DNA from: UBA12026 sp035291405
GTDB lineage: Bacteria > Patescibacteriota > Microgenomatia > UBA8517
Direction: 5' to 3'
NCBI GenBank assembly: GCA_035291405.1
Contig: DATDSD010000023.1
Span: 1-16,677 of the forward strand
DNA: 16,677 nt
In this document: in pieces, positions 1 to 8,343 of the stretch
Position numbering within the stretch: position 1 is the stretch's first letter
Layout of the letters: each line of letters opens with the position of its first letter
Translations under genes and position numbers: made by a program
The notes under the pieces: generated by a model
Database searches by the model: none
Seen by the model: only the letters and a program-made list of their open reading frames with translations
Told to the model about the DNA's origin: nothing

Positions 1-2984
1 AAAGTAAGCTGTGTTCCTGGTTCTCCAATTGATTGAGCAGCAACTACACCAACTGGTGTACCCAAGGTTACTTCTGATTTGGTTGACAAATCCCAACCAT
101 AGCACTTTGCGCAAAGTCCATATCTTGATTGACAAGTAAGAGCAGATCTTACTTCTACTTCAGGATTTTCCAGAGCATCAATTTTTGAAGCTATTTCTTC
201 ATTTATTAAGTCTCCTTTTACTGCAACTGGTTTTCCTTTAGCATCTTTAACATCAGCAAATAAATATCTACCTGTTATTCTAGGAACAAACGTTGAAGGT
301 CTTTCATTTTTGATAACTTTAATTCCTTCTGTCGTCTCACAATCTTCTTGTCTAATAATAAGATCATGTGCAACATCAACCAGCCTCCTTGTTAAATATC
401 CTGCGTCAGCAGTTTTGATAGCCGTATCAGTTAAACCTTTTCTAGATCCTCTTGAAGAAGTAACGTATTCAAAAACCGAAAGGCCTTCTCTAAAGTTACT
501 TTTAATTGGAAGTTCGACAATTTTTCCAAGTGGATCAACAACTAAACCTCTAATTGCTGATAGCTGTTTCACTTGATCTCTCGATGCACGGCCAACCTTG
601 GCGTCAATTACTGTCCTAATTGGATTTGTAGGCTCCATTAATGCCCAAGTTTTATCTGCCAAATCCTCCGAAGTTTCCAACCAAACTTCTTTAGTCATTC
701 TTTTCTTTTCTTCAAGAGTGATAAGTCCTAAGTTATAATTTCCCTCAATCTCAGAAACTTTATTTTCTGCCTCTTTAAGAATTTTTCCTTTTTCTGGTAA
801 CAACTTGGCGTCAAAAACACCAAATGAGATTCCAGAGAGGGTTCCTGCAGAAAAACCTAACGATTTAACGTCATCAATCATTTTGACAACAACAGATTTG
901 TCACATTTTGCATAAGCAACTCCAAACAATTTCTTTATCAAAGTTGATGTTGCTGATTCGTTCACGAAATCAAACACATCTGGTAATATTTCATTGAAAT
1001 AGACTCTTCCAACTGTTGTTTCAATTATCTTTCCATTTATTCTCAAATTTATTAGCTGTCTTAATCCGATTTTTTCTGTTTGGTGTGCAAAAACTGCTTC
1101 GTCCTTGTCAGTAAAAATAGTTTCCTTTTTTGGTGATTGTGGGTCAATTGAGGTCAAATAATAAACTCCCAACGCCATTTCTTTTGAGGCTGGTGTTGAT
1201 ACTGGTGTACCATCAGCGGGTCTTAATAAATTCTGTTCTGGAAGCATCAATGTTTTAGCTTCTTCAATTGCTCTAGAAGAAAGGGGTACATGAACTGCCA
1301 TTTGGTCTCCATCAAAGTCAGCATTGAATCCTGAACAAACAGCAGGATGAAGTCTAATTGCACTTCCCTCAATTAAAATTGGATAAAATGCTTGAATTGA
1401 AAGCTTGTGAAGAGTTGGTGCACGATTTAATAAAACTGGATGGTCTTTAGTAATTTCTTCCAAAATATCAAAAACCTCAGGTGGTCGTCTATCAAGCATG
1501 TTTTTGGCTGATTTTACATTTGGGGCAATACCTCTTAGGATCATCTCACGGAGCACAAATGGTTTAAACATTTCCAATGCCATTTCTTTTGGAAGACCGC
1601 ATTGGTTAAGTTTCAAGTCAGGGCCAACAATAATGACGCTTCTACCTGAATAGTCTACTCTTTTACCTAATAAATTTTGTCTGAATCTTCCCTGTTTTCC
1701 TTTAAGCATGTCAGAAAGTGACCTTAATGGTTGTCTACCTCTGGCACGTCTTGTTGCTTTTCTTTGACTTGCATCAATTAAGGAATCTACTGCTTCCTGA
1801 AGCATTCTTTTCTCATTCCTTAAAATAATTTCGGGTGCCCCAAGCCCTATCAAGTGTTTTAACCTATTGTTTCTATTTATTACTCTTCTATACAAATCGT
1901 TTAAATCAGATGTTGCAAATCTTCCACCAGAAAGCTGAACCATTGGTCTTAAATCTGGAGGCAATACTGGAAGAACTTTAAGAATCATCCATATTGGATC
2001 AATTTTTGTCTTTTTCATTCCTTCAACAATTTTTAATCTTTTTACAAGCTTCATGTATTTTGTGCTTGTGGGCTTTGTCTCATTAACTTCTTTTCTTAAT
2101 TCATCTGCTAATTTTTCCATATTCACTTCAGAGAGAACTGAAAGCACTGCTTCTGCTCCCATTTTTGCTTCAAAAAATTCAGCTGCTCCAAAATTAGCTA
2201 ACTCATCATATTCTTCCTCTGAAAGGATACTCAAAGTCTTAAGACTACGAACTAAACTAATTAGATTTTCAAAAAGTTTTGAATTTCTAGAAAGGTTTGA
2301 TTTTTCATCTTCAGAAAGAGTTGTTTCTTTCTTTCTGCTATCCAATTCAATCTCTGAGATTGCAAGGCTACTTTGTTCTTGATCTTTAATCTTTTCTTTG
2401 ATTTTTGCTACAGCTTTTTCCGCTTCAGCTCTAAGTAGATCTTTTTTCTCCTTGAAGGAATTAACTATCTGGGCCTCATTTTCAGCCAGTTCTTTTTCTA
2501 AAATTTTAATTGATTCCTTTTTCTTGTCTTCATCGACATTTAAAGCTAAATATCTAGCAAAATAAATTACTTGCTCAATAGCTCTTGGTGCAACACCCAA
2601 AACGATTGAAATTTTTGAAGGAGCACCTTTGAAAAACCAGATGTGAGCGACCGGACAAGCAAGACTAATATGACCCATTCTTTCGCGTCTTACACGGGAT
2701 TGAGTAACTTCAACACCACATTTATCGCAGATTACTCCCTTATATCTAATTCTTTTGTACTTTCCACAGAAACATTCCCAATCTTTGGTAGGTCCAAAGA
2801 TTTTTTCATCAAACAAACCATCTTTTTCAGATTTTAGAGTTCTATAATTTATTGTTTCAGGTTTTGTTACCTCACCCCTGCTCCATCTCCTGATATCCTC
2901 GGGGGAAGCTAGTTTAATCATTAAAGAACCAAAATCTTCAAGATTTTTCAAATCAAATAATTGATCAAGTGTATTAGTTAACAT
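1..2984 (-). CDS. rpoC: DNA-directed RNA polymerase subunit beta' (3' end cut by window edge)
   Basis: This is the largest catalytic subunit of RNA polymerase. I read 994 codons from the ATG at 2984-2982 with no internal stop; the reading frame is still open at the window edge, just after the AAQSIGEPGTQLT segment, so the trigger-loop and C-terminal parts lie outside. The N-terminal zinc ribbon is complete (C71, C73, C86, C89). The active-site NADFDGD motif is at residues 554-560, with Mg-binding D556, D558 and D560. The second zinc site is also present (C882, C951, C958, C961). Residues about 150-260 form a Lys/Glu-rich, probably coiled-coil insertion absent from the E. coli protein but resembling the one in actinobacterial beta' subunits. 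The start overlaps the end of rpoB by 11 nt. A strong Shine-Dalgarno, GGAGG, lies 9 nt before the ATG, inside the rpoB codons for its last residues, so the two genes are probably translationally coupled. Confidence 0.98.
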   Translation of the reverse strand, partial: MLTNTLDQLFDLKNLEDFGSLMIKLASPEDIRRWSRGEVTKPETINYRTLKSEKDGLFDEKIFGPTKDWECFCGKYKRIRYKGVICDKCGVEVTQSRVRRERMGHISLACPVAHIWFFKGAPSKISIVLGVAPRAIEQVIYFARYLALNVDEDKKKESIKILEKELAENEAQIVNSFKEKKDLLRAEAEKAVAKIKEKIKDQEQSSLAISEIELDSRKKETTLSEDEKSNLSRNSKLFENLISLVRSLKTLSILSEEEYDELANFGAAEFFEAKMGAEAVLSVLSEVNMEKLADELRKEVNETKPTSTKYMKLVKRLKIVEGMKKTKIDPIWMILKVLPVLPPDLRPMVQLSGGRFATSDLNDLYRRVINRNNRLKHLIGLGAPEIILRNEKRMLQEAVDSLIDASQRKATRRARGRQPLRSLSDMLKGKQGRFRQNLLGKRVDYSGRSVIIVGPDLKLNQCGLPKEMALEMFKPFVLREMILRGIAPNVKSAKNMLDRRPPEVFDILEEITKDHPVLLNRAPTLHKLSIQAFYPILIEGSAIRLHPAVCSGFNADFDGDQMAVHVPLSSRAIEEAKTLMLPEQNLLRPADGTPVSTPASKEMALGVYYLTSIDPQSPKKETIFTDKDEAVFAHQTEKIGLRQLINLRINGKIIETTVGRVYFNEILPDVFDFVNESATSTLIKKLFGVAYAKCDKSVVVKMIDDVKSLGFSAGTLSGISFGVFDAKLLPEKGKILKEAENKVSEIEGNYNLGLITLEEKKRMTKEVWLETSEDLADKTWALMEPTNPIRTVIDAKVGRASRDQVKQLSAIRGLVVDPLGKIVELPIKSNFREGLSVFEYVTSSRGSRKGLTDTAIKTADAGYLTRRLVDVAHDLIIRQEDCETTEGIKVIKNERPSTFVPRITGRYLFADVKDAKGKPVAVKGDLINEEIASKIDALENPEVEVRSALTCQSRYGLCAKCYGWDLSTKSEVTLGTPVGVVAAQSIGEPGTQLT

Positions 2985-5900
2985 CTTTAATTTCCTCCAT
3001 TTCCATTGGTGCAGATGGACTTAATAACTCTTCTGTTGGTACAACTTTAGCCCCCAGAGTTTCAGCTAATCTATCACCCTCTGTAGTATCCCCCTGAAGA
3101 TTTTCTTTAGAGAGTATAACACCTTTTGGAATAATGTTTAGACCCAGCGCGTTTAGTTCTCTAACCAAAACCTTAAAGCTTTCAGGAATTGTCGATTCTG
3201 GAATGTCGGTTCCTTTAACAATTGCCTCAAAAGCTCTTGCACGACCTACTATATCATCTGACTTAATAGTAAGCATTTCCTGCAAAATGTGTTGAGCTTT
3301 GTGAGCTTCAAGGGCCCAAACCTCCATTTCTCCTAAACGCTGTCCTCCCATTTGGGCTTTACCACCAAGTGGCTGTTGTGTAACAAGGGAATATGGACCA
3401 GTTGATCGGGCGTGAGTTTTATCCTCAACCATGTGGGTAAGTTTTAGAATGTAGCCAATACCCACAACGGTATCTTCTTTAAAAGATTCACCTGTTCTTC
3501 CATCAGTTAACCTAGTTTTTCCACTTACAGGAAGTCCTGCAGAAGAAAGCTCTTTGATAAGAGTATCTTCTGTAATATGGTCAAAAACTGGGAATGACCC
3601 AAGTTCACCTTTTTTGTGAAGAGCCAGACCAATATGAGCTTCCAATAATTGACCCAAATTCATACGAGACAAAACAGATAAAGGAGAAATAATAATATCA
3701 ACAGGTGTTCCATCAGATAAATATGGCATGTCTGAAACAGATTGAATTTTTGCAATTACTCCTTTATTTCCATGTCTTCCTGCTACTTTATCTCCAACTG
3801 TAATTTTTCTAATTTGGGCAACTTTAACTGTAATTTTTTCAATAACTCCTGGGCCCAATTCATCACCTTTATTTCTATCCAAAATATTAACTCCAACAAC
3901 AATACCTTTTTCACCATGTGGCACACGAAGAGAAGTATCTCTAACTTCACGTGCCTTTTCTCCAAAGATGGCACGTAGTAGTCTTTCCTCAGAAGTTAAT
4001 TCAGTTTCTCCTTTTGGTGCAATTTTTCCTACTAATATATCGTTTGGTCCAACTTCTGCTCCTATCACAACTATTCCATCTTCAGCCAAATTAGCAAGTT
4101 CCATTTCAGAAACATTTGGAATATCTTTTGTTCTTTCTTCTGGTCCTAATTTTGTATCTACTACCTCTGCCTCATATTCCTCAATATGAATCGATGTCAA
4201 TAAATCTTCTCTAACCAATCTATCAGAAATTAAGATAGCATCCTCGAAACCATATCCACCAAAACTGGTATAGGCAACTACTAAGTTACGACCTAATGCC
4301 AATTCTCCATTTTGGCTCGCAGGACCATCAACTAACAAATCTCCTGCTTTTACTTTATCTCCAGGATTCACCAAAACTCTTTGGTTATAACAAGTAGAAT
4401 GTGCAGTTCTTTTAAATTTAATTAAGGAATATTCTTCAGAATTTCCACTATCAATTACTTCAACTTCTTCAGTTGATTCATCAATTTCTACACCCTTTGG
4501 TGAAATTTTCTTATCTAACTTAACAATAATTTTTTCATTATCAGAATGTGTTACTGTTCCAGAATGTCTTGCTATAACAACTCTCTTCATAGCTTTTGAG
4601 ACCTCTTTTTCCATTCCAGTACCAACAATTGGGGCCTCAGGATTAACAAGAGGAACAGCTTGACATTGCATATTTGAACCCATTAAAGCACGGTTACCTT
4701 CATCGTGGGCCAAAAAGGGAATGAGGGAAGCCGAGGTCCCAACTAATTGTCTAGGAGAAATATCAATTAAATCAACAAGTTCAGAAGGGCCTTCAGTAAA
4801 GTTACCCAAGTGTCTTAGAGGAACCCTTTCATCTTTGATCACTCCTTTTTCATCAATATCTATGCCAGAATGAGTGATGTTGTAATTCTCTTCATCGTCT
4901 GCGGTTAAATAAACAATTTCGTCCGTAACAACAGATTTATTTCCTTTTTTGATTACTTTTCTATAAGGAGACTCTAAAAAACCAAATTCATTGACTTTTG
5001 TGTAAAGTGCAAGATAGGTAACAAGTCCAATATTTGGTCCCTCAGGACTTCTGACAGGATCAATTCTTCCGTATTGAGATGAGTTAACATCGCGAATTGA
5101 AAAAGATGCTCTTTCGCGATTTATACCACCTGTTCCCAAAACAGAAACACGTCTTAAATTATCAATTTCAGAAAGTGGATTTGTATCGTCTAAAATTGTT
5201 GAAAGTTGATTGCTTCTAAAAAATTCATTTAATGAAGAGATTAGGGGTCTTGCATTAATTAAATTTGAAGGAAGTGGTTTATCATCTGGAGAAATTAGAC
5301 TCATCTTTTCTTTAACGCTTCTTTCTAGCCTCAAAAGTCCAATTCTAAAAGCGTTAACTCCTACCAATTCTCCAACCCTTCTTAAACGTCTATTTGATAG
5401 ATGATCGATATCATCAACTCTACCTTTGCCGTTTTGCAAACCTACTAAGTAAGTCAAGGCTGAAGATATATCCTTAAGAGTCAAGATATTTACATTTGAA
5501 TCAGCAACAATTGCCCCCATTCTCTTGTTTATCTTGTATCTTCCTACTTCTCCCAAATCGTACCTTCTTTTATCCAAAAACATACTAACAAATAAATTTG
5601 TTGCATTATCTATTAAAACTGGTTCGCCTGGTCTTAATTTTCTATAAATTTCAAGAAGTGCTTCATCTTTTCCCTTAGTAGTATCCTTGGAAAGAGTACT
5701 TTCTATATATTTATGCTCTTTATCTATATCGAATTCACTGAAGAAGCTAATAATTTCTTTCTCACTCTCCATACCAAGAGCTTTTAAGAAAACTGTTGCC
5801 AGTACTTTCTTTCTTCTATCAATTCTGGCATAGATTAAATCTCCCCTGGTTACTTCAAACTCTAACCATGAACCATGAAGTGGTCTGACTTCAGCTTTGT

Positions 5901-6354
5901 ATAACACTCTTCCCGAGGATGGATCAAGTTCTCCTGAAAAATAAATTCCTGGTGACCTTACTATTTGATTAATAACTGCTCTTTCTATTCCATTGATAAC
6001 AAATGTTCCACGAGAAGTCATGTGAGGAAGATCTCCCAAAAAAACTTCTTGACTGACTTCCTTACCAGTTCTCTTGTTAATAAGAGTTGCCATTATTTTA
6101 AGAGGAACTGAATAGGTTAACCCTTTTTGCTGGGCTACTGTACTTGTAATTGTGGGGTTTCCTAATGAGTGGTCTGATAATGTTAATTGCCAGTTTTTTC
6201 CTGTGAAGTCGTCTATGGGGGAAATATTTGTAAGTTCTTCTGCGATTCCTTTATTTATAAATTCTAACCAAGATTCTCTTTGAATTAAGGTTAAATCCAA
6301 TTCTGGTAAATAATCTTCTTTTTTGCCAAAATTACGTCTAGTGTTAGCTTTCAT
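2974..6354 (-). CDS. rpoB: DNA-directed RNA polymerase subunit beta
   Basis: Beta subunit of RNA polymerase, 1126 residues, shorter than the 1342-residue E. coli protein and without its large lineage-specific insertions. Hallmarks are in order: the rifampicin-region segment near residues 381-407, SPEGPNIGL at 435-443, the KIAPKGE segment at 777-783, and GDKVAGRHGNKG at 854-865. In the last, K856 and K864 match the two lysines that contact the growing RNA or substrate in E. coli (K1065, K1073). Aligned by eye, E. coli Q513 is T386 and H526 is N399, both rifampicin contacts; D516 (D389), R529 (R402) and S531 (S404) are kept. The ATG at 6354 follows an A-rich stretch with no clear Shine-Dalgarno. 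A consensus promoter lies about 95 bases upstream. The gene ends with an 11-nt overlap into rpoC, the usual rpoBC operon arrangement. Confidence 0.98.
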   Translation of the reverse strand: MKANTRRNFGKKEDYLPELDLTLIQRESWLEFINKGIAEELTNISPIDDFTGKNWQLTLSDHSLGNPTITSTVAQQKGLTYSVPLKIMATLINKRTGKEVSQEVFLGDLPHMTSRGTFVINGIERAVINQIVRSPGIYFSGELDPSSGRVLYKAEVRPLHGSWLEFEVTRGDLIYARIDRRKKVLATVFLKALGMESEKEIISFFSEFDIDKEHKYIESTLSKDTTKGKDEALLEIYRKLRPGEPVLIDNATNLFVSMFLDKRRYDLGEVGRYKINKRMGAIVADSNVNILTLKDISSALTYLVGLQNGKGRVDDIDHLSNRRLRRVGELVGVNAFRIGLLRLERSVKEKMSLISPDDKPLPSNLINARPLISSLNEFFRSNQLSTILDDTNPLSEIDNLRRVSVLGTGGINRERASFSIRDVNSSQYGRIDPVRSPEGPNIGLVTYLALYTKVNEFGFLESPYRKVIKKGNKSVVTDEIVYLTADDEENYNITHSGIDIDEKGVIKDERVPLRHLGNFTEGPSELVDLIDISPRQLVGTSASLIPFLAHDEGNRALMGSNMQCQAVPLVNPEAPIVGTGMEKEVSKAMKRVVIARHSGTVTHSDNEKIIVKLDKKISPKGVEIDESTEEVEVIDSGNSEEYSLIKFKRTAHSTCYNQRVLVNPGDKVKAGDLLVDGPASQNGELALGRNLVVAYTSFGGYGFEDAILISDRLVREDLLTSIHIEEYEAEVVDTKLGPEERTKDIPNVSEMELANLAEDGIVVIGAEVGPNDILVGKIAPKGETELTSEERLLRAIFGEKAREVRDTSLRVPHGEKGIVVGVNILDRNKGDELGPGVIEKITVKVAQIRKITVGDKVAGRHGNKGVIAKIQSVSDMPYLSDGTPVDIIISPLSVLSRMNLGQLLEAHIGLALHKKGELGSFPVFDHITEDTLIKELSSAGLPVSGKTRLTDGRTGESFKEDTVVGIGYILKLTHMVEDKTHARSTGPYSLVTQQPLGGKAQMGGQRLGEMEVWALEAHKAQHILQEMLTIKSDDIVGRARAFEAIVKGTDIPESTIPESFKVLVRELNALGLNIIPKGVILSKENLQGDTTEGDRLAETLGAKVVPTEELLSPSAPMEMEEIKDVN
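2990..2999 (-). promoter_or_regulatory. Strong Shine-Dalgarno of rpoC inside rpoB
   Basis: Read on the minus strand, GGAGGAAATTAAAG precedes the rpoC ATG. The full GGAGG core is embedded in the codons for the acidic C-terminal tail of RpoB (MEMEEIKDVN). Most other starts in this window have no comparable site, which makes this one decisive for the rpoC start. Confidence 0.85.
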
Positions 6355-6365
6355 CTTTTTTATTT

Positions 6366-6431
6366 TTACGGCGCTCGACTTTTCAGTCTAAAAGCGAAAA
6401 TAATCCTGTTGGAAACAGGTAAAACGTACAT
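6366..6431 (-). CDS. Possible 21-residue leader peptide upstream of rpoB
   Basis: An ATG at 6431-6429, about 10-12 nt downstream of the predicted transcription start, opens a 21-codon frame that ends at a TAA 11 nt before the rpoB ATG. The predicted peptide is MYVLPVSNRIIFAFRLKSRA plus a final Pro: basic and partly hydrophobic. An AGG lies 7 nt before the ATG as a weak ribosome site. It is out of frame with rpoB, so it is not an N-terminal extension. Its codons run through both leader hairpins, so translation would change their folding. An open frame this short could occur by chance in such sequence; no family is recognised. Confidence 0.25.
   Translation of the reverse strand: MYVLPVSNRIIFAFRLKSRAP
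6372..6396 (-). promoter_or_regulatory. Stem-loop with GAAA tetraloop in the rpoB leader
   Basis: On the minus strand GACT-GAAA-AGTC forms a 4-bp stem closed by a GNRA-type tetraloop. Flanking CGCT and AGCG can add an outer 4-bp helix with an asymmetric internal loop. It sits 17 bases before the rpoB ATG. No U-run follows, so it is not an intrinsic terminator. A role in controlling rpoBC translation or mRNA stability is inference. Confidence 0.45.
6405..6419 (-). promoter_or_regulatory. Six-base-pair hairpin in the rpoB leader
   Basis: CCTGTT and AACAGG are perfect inverted arms separated by three bases. In the leader RNA this is the first of two stem-loops between the transcription start and rpoB. 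It is followed by ATTATTTT rather than a clean U-tract, so an attenuator role is possible but weak. Function unknown. Confidence 0.4.
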
Positions 6432-6438
6432 ATGTACG
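6425..6438. promoter_or_regulatory. Perfect 14-bp palindrome just downstream of the rpoBC start site
   Basis: CGTACATATGTACG is its own reverse complement. It lies about 3-18 nt after the predicted transcription start of the rpoBC promoter, a position where a dimeric repressor could block initiation or early elongation. It also contains the ATG of the possible leader ORF. Operator function is inferred from symmetry and position only. Confidence 0.4.
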
Positions 6439-6448
6439 CCTACAAAGG

Positions 6449-6476
6449 ATTATAGAGACAAAATAACACTTGTCAA
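6449..6476 (-). promoter_or_regulatory. Consensus sigma70-type promoter of rpoBC
   Basis: Read on the minus strand, a perfect -35 TTGACA (6476-6471) and a perfect -10 TATAAT (6454-6449) are separated by 16 bases. The start site is expected at about 6443-6441, giving a leader of about 87-89 nt before rpoB. The -35 begins only 16 bases after the stop codon of the preceding gene, and the sequence just upstream is AT-rich, like an UP element. This is the strongest promoter visible in the window, fitting RNA polymerase genes. Confidence 0.88.
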
Positions 6477-6492
6477 GGGGTTAATTTGTGAA

Positions 6493-7359
6493 TTAAAATT
6501 TGCATACAGCAATACACTCTGTTGTACAAATACCATTAGGGTCCTCATGTCTACATGCAGATTCACATCCATTAAAAGTTCCCCCTTCTTTTTTACAAAA
6601 TGCTTCTGTTAAAGTTGTGCCTTCACATTCATTATATTTAGATAGCCAAGTGTATTTCTCTTTTATACAAGCTTCCTCTTTTGTGTTATCTATGAATTTA
6701 AAGGTGGGAAGAATTTGATCAACCTCTTTTTGAAATTGAGAAGTAATATTATAATTTGAATCGATATTTGACTGAACAATAAAATTAAATAACATATTTG
6801 AATTAGGAAAATCAATTACTCTGTCATCGATAGATGAATACATAATATTTTCAGTTTTATTTTCATAAATTAGAGCTTTTTTTATTAATTTTTGGCCTAA
6901 AATATTAATTGAACCATTTTCCCTCCACTCTCCCGCTCCAAATCCTGTTGGTCCAGGTAAAGTCTCACCATTTTTTGGAGCTATAAATATCAAGACAGAA
7001 TAATGGTTGGCTTCATTTAAGGCTGTAAGTATATAAAGATCTTTTCCCCAATCTGCTAAGGAAAAATCTAATTTCCAACTTTTAGGAAATGTTATTTCAA
7101 ATCCCAAAGAATTGCTTGTAAATCTATTGTTGTCAATTTTCCAATCAGCTTTTGGTTGGGCTGTAGAAAAGATAGTTGGACTAGGAATCGTCTGACTTCT
7201 GATTTTCTTTATTTCCATAGTCAAGTTTTGAGTTTGATATGCAAAAAATCCTGCAATAACACAGGAAACTAAGAGAAGTATTGACAATAAAATAACTAAA
7301 AAATTATTTGGCTTTTGATTTACTTGACTTACTTGACCAACTTCTGATTGATTTTCCAT
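6493..7359 (-). CDS. Membrane-anchored protein with eight-cysteine C-terminal domain
   Basis: No named family recognised. The 288-residue product has a polar N-terminus, a hydrophobic segment at about 20-41, a mainly beta central region (about 80-225, starting with a 'LGFEITFPKSW' motif seen in surface-exposed lipoprotein-like proteins), and a compact C-terminal segment (231-288). That segment holds eight cysteines, C231, C245, C255, C265, C269, C278, C282 and C286, a number that fits four disulfides outside the membrane. LVSC at 30-33 resembles a lipobox, but the hydrophobic stretch continues beyond it, so a simple membrane anchor is equally likely. It starts 21 nt after the mltG stop and ends just before the rpoBC promoter. 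A possible -10 (TAAAAT) lies 7 nt before its ATG. An extracytoplasmic role is inferred from topology and cysteine content. Confidence 0.8.
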   Translation of the reverse strand: MENQSEVGQVSQVNQKPNNFLVILLSILLLVSCVIAGFFAYQTQNLTMEIKKIRSQTIPSPTIFSTAQPKADWKIDNNRFTSNSLGFEITFPKSWKLDFSLADWGKDLYILTALNEANHYSVLIFIAPKNGETLPGPTGFGAGEWRENGSINILGQKLIKKALIYENKTENIMYSSIDDRVIDFPNSNMLFNFIVQSNIDSNYNITSQFQKEVDQILPTFKFIDNTKEEACIKEKYTWLSKYNECEGTTLTEAFCKKEGGTFNGCESACRHEDPNGICTTECIAVCKF

Positions 7360-7366
7360 CTTATTT

Positions 7367-7372
7367 ATTTTA
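7367..7372 (-). promoter_or_regulatory. Possible -10 element, 7 nt before the eight-cysteine gene
   Basis: TAAAAT on the minus strand matches 5 of 6 consensus -10 positions and ends 7 nt before the ATG. I see no good -35. It is listed because its spacing matches the better promoters before the zinc-ribbon gene and alaS; alone it is weak in AT-rich DNA. Confidence 0.25.
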
Positions 7373-7380
7373 CTACAAGG

Positions 7381-8334
7381 TTAGTCTAAATACTTTCTAA
7401 TATTTTCATTGTGTTCTTCCAAAGTTTTAGCAAAATGAATTTTTCCATCATTATCATGAATATAGTACCAATAATCACTTTCCTCGGGACTTATTGCTGC
7501 TTTAATTGAAGAAAGTCCAGCGCTAGCAATAGGAGATGGAGGTAAACCTTGATATTTGTAGGTATTAAATGCTGAATTTATTTCTTTATCTTTCGAATAA
7601 ACAGGTTCCCAATATTTACATTCCGAAACTAGATTCTTACACTTTACACTATCCCTAGCATACTGAAGTGTAGCATCAACTTGGAGTGGCCAACCGTTTT
7701 CAAATCTTTTATAAAGAATTCCGGCAACTATTGGTTTTTCAGAATCTTCAAACGTTTCTCTTTCTAATAGAGATGCCATTATAATTTGTTCAAAAGTGAC
7801 ATCACCCACTTTTTTCTCAAAGGTCCCCAGCATCTTATTACTAATTAGAGTTGCTGTTGCAGTTTTTGGAAATAGATATGTATCAGGAAATAAATATCCT
7901 TCTTTTCCTGCGGTTAATTGCAAGAATTCATCCATAAAAACATCATCTTTACCTAAGGTTTTTGCAAATTTTAGAGAAACTTCCTCTCTTCTTAACCCTT
8001 CCGGTATTGTAACCCAAATTTCTTTTGGTCCTTTTTTTAATGAATCTAATATTTGAGTCAGAGACAAACTCGGTGAAAGTTGAAATTCTCCTGCTTGAAT
8101 TCTACTTTGACTATTTGTTAACTGAACCACAAACTTAAAAGCTATGGAGCTTTTTATAAGGCCAGTATCTTCTAATTTTTTACCGATTTGGGCAACTGAA
8201 CTACCCTTGGGAATTAAAAAGTCAACTAACTTGTTGTCGTTAGAAACAGGAGAAAATAAACTTTTGATGTAGAATCCCCCAACAAGAAAAAACAAAACTA
8301 TTAACAATAACCCAAAGATAACTTTTCTAATCAT
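7381..8334 (-). CDS. mltG: Endolytic murein transglycosylase MltG (YceG-like)
   Basis: MltG cleaves nascent glycan strands at the membrane and releases the growing chain, ending peptidoglycan polymerisation. The 317-residue protein has a short cytoplasmic N-terminus, one membrane span (about 5-28), a LysM-like region (about 38-105) and the YceG catalytic domain. Family motifs are present: the WVTIPEG segment at 107-113, EGYLFPDTY at 145-153, and ASLLERET at 187-194. E191 in the last corresponds to the catalytic Glu (E218 in E. coli). QVDATLQY and the GLPPSPIASAG segment follow. The length is close to the usual 320-350 residues and no key motif is missing. It starts 15 nt after the stop of the zinc-ribbon gene, with a TATACT box 9 nt before the ATG. 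It is two genes from ruvX, as in Firmicutes. Confidence 0.95.
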   Translation of the reverse strand: MIRKVIFGLLLIVLFFLVGGFYIKSLFSPVSNDNKLVDFLIPKGSSVAQIGKKLEDTGLIKSSIAFKFVVQLTNSQSRIQAGEFQLSPSLSLTQILDSLKKGPKEIWVTIPEGLRREEVSLKFAKTLGKDDVFMDEFLQLTAGKEGYLFPDTYLFPKTATATLISNKMLGTFEKKVGDVTFEQIIMASLLERETFEDSEKPIVAGILYKRFENGWPLQVDATLQYARDSVKCKNLVSECKYWEPVYSKDKEINSAFNTYKYQGLPPSPIASAGLSSIKAAISPEESDYWYYIHDNDGKIHFAKTLEEHNENIRKYLD

Positions 8335-8343
8335 TGAAGTTAT

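Noticed and set aside
2053..2382. 109-codon plus-strand open frame opposite rpoC
   Set aside because: It mirrors the Lys/Glu-rich insertion of RpoC, which reads as Ser/Phe/Leu-rich sequence on the other strand; not a gene.
6405..6419. Hairpin as an intrinsic terminator between the eight-cysteine gene and rpoB
   Set aside because: The stem is only 6 bp and no run of U follows on either strand. It also lies downstream of the rpoBC start site, where a strong terminator would silence rpoBC.
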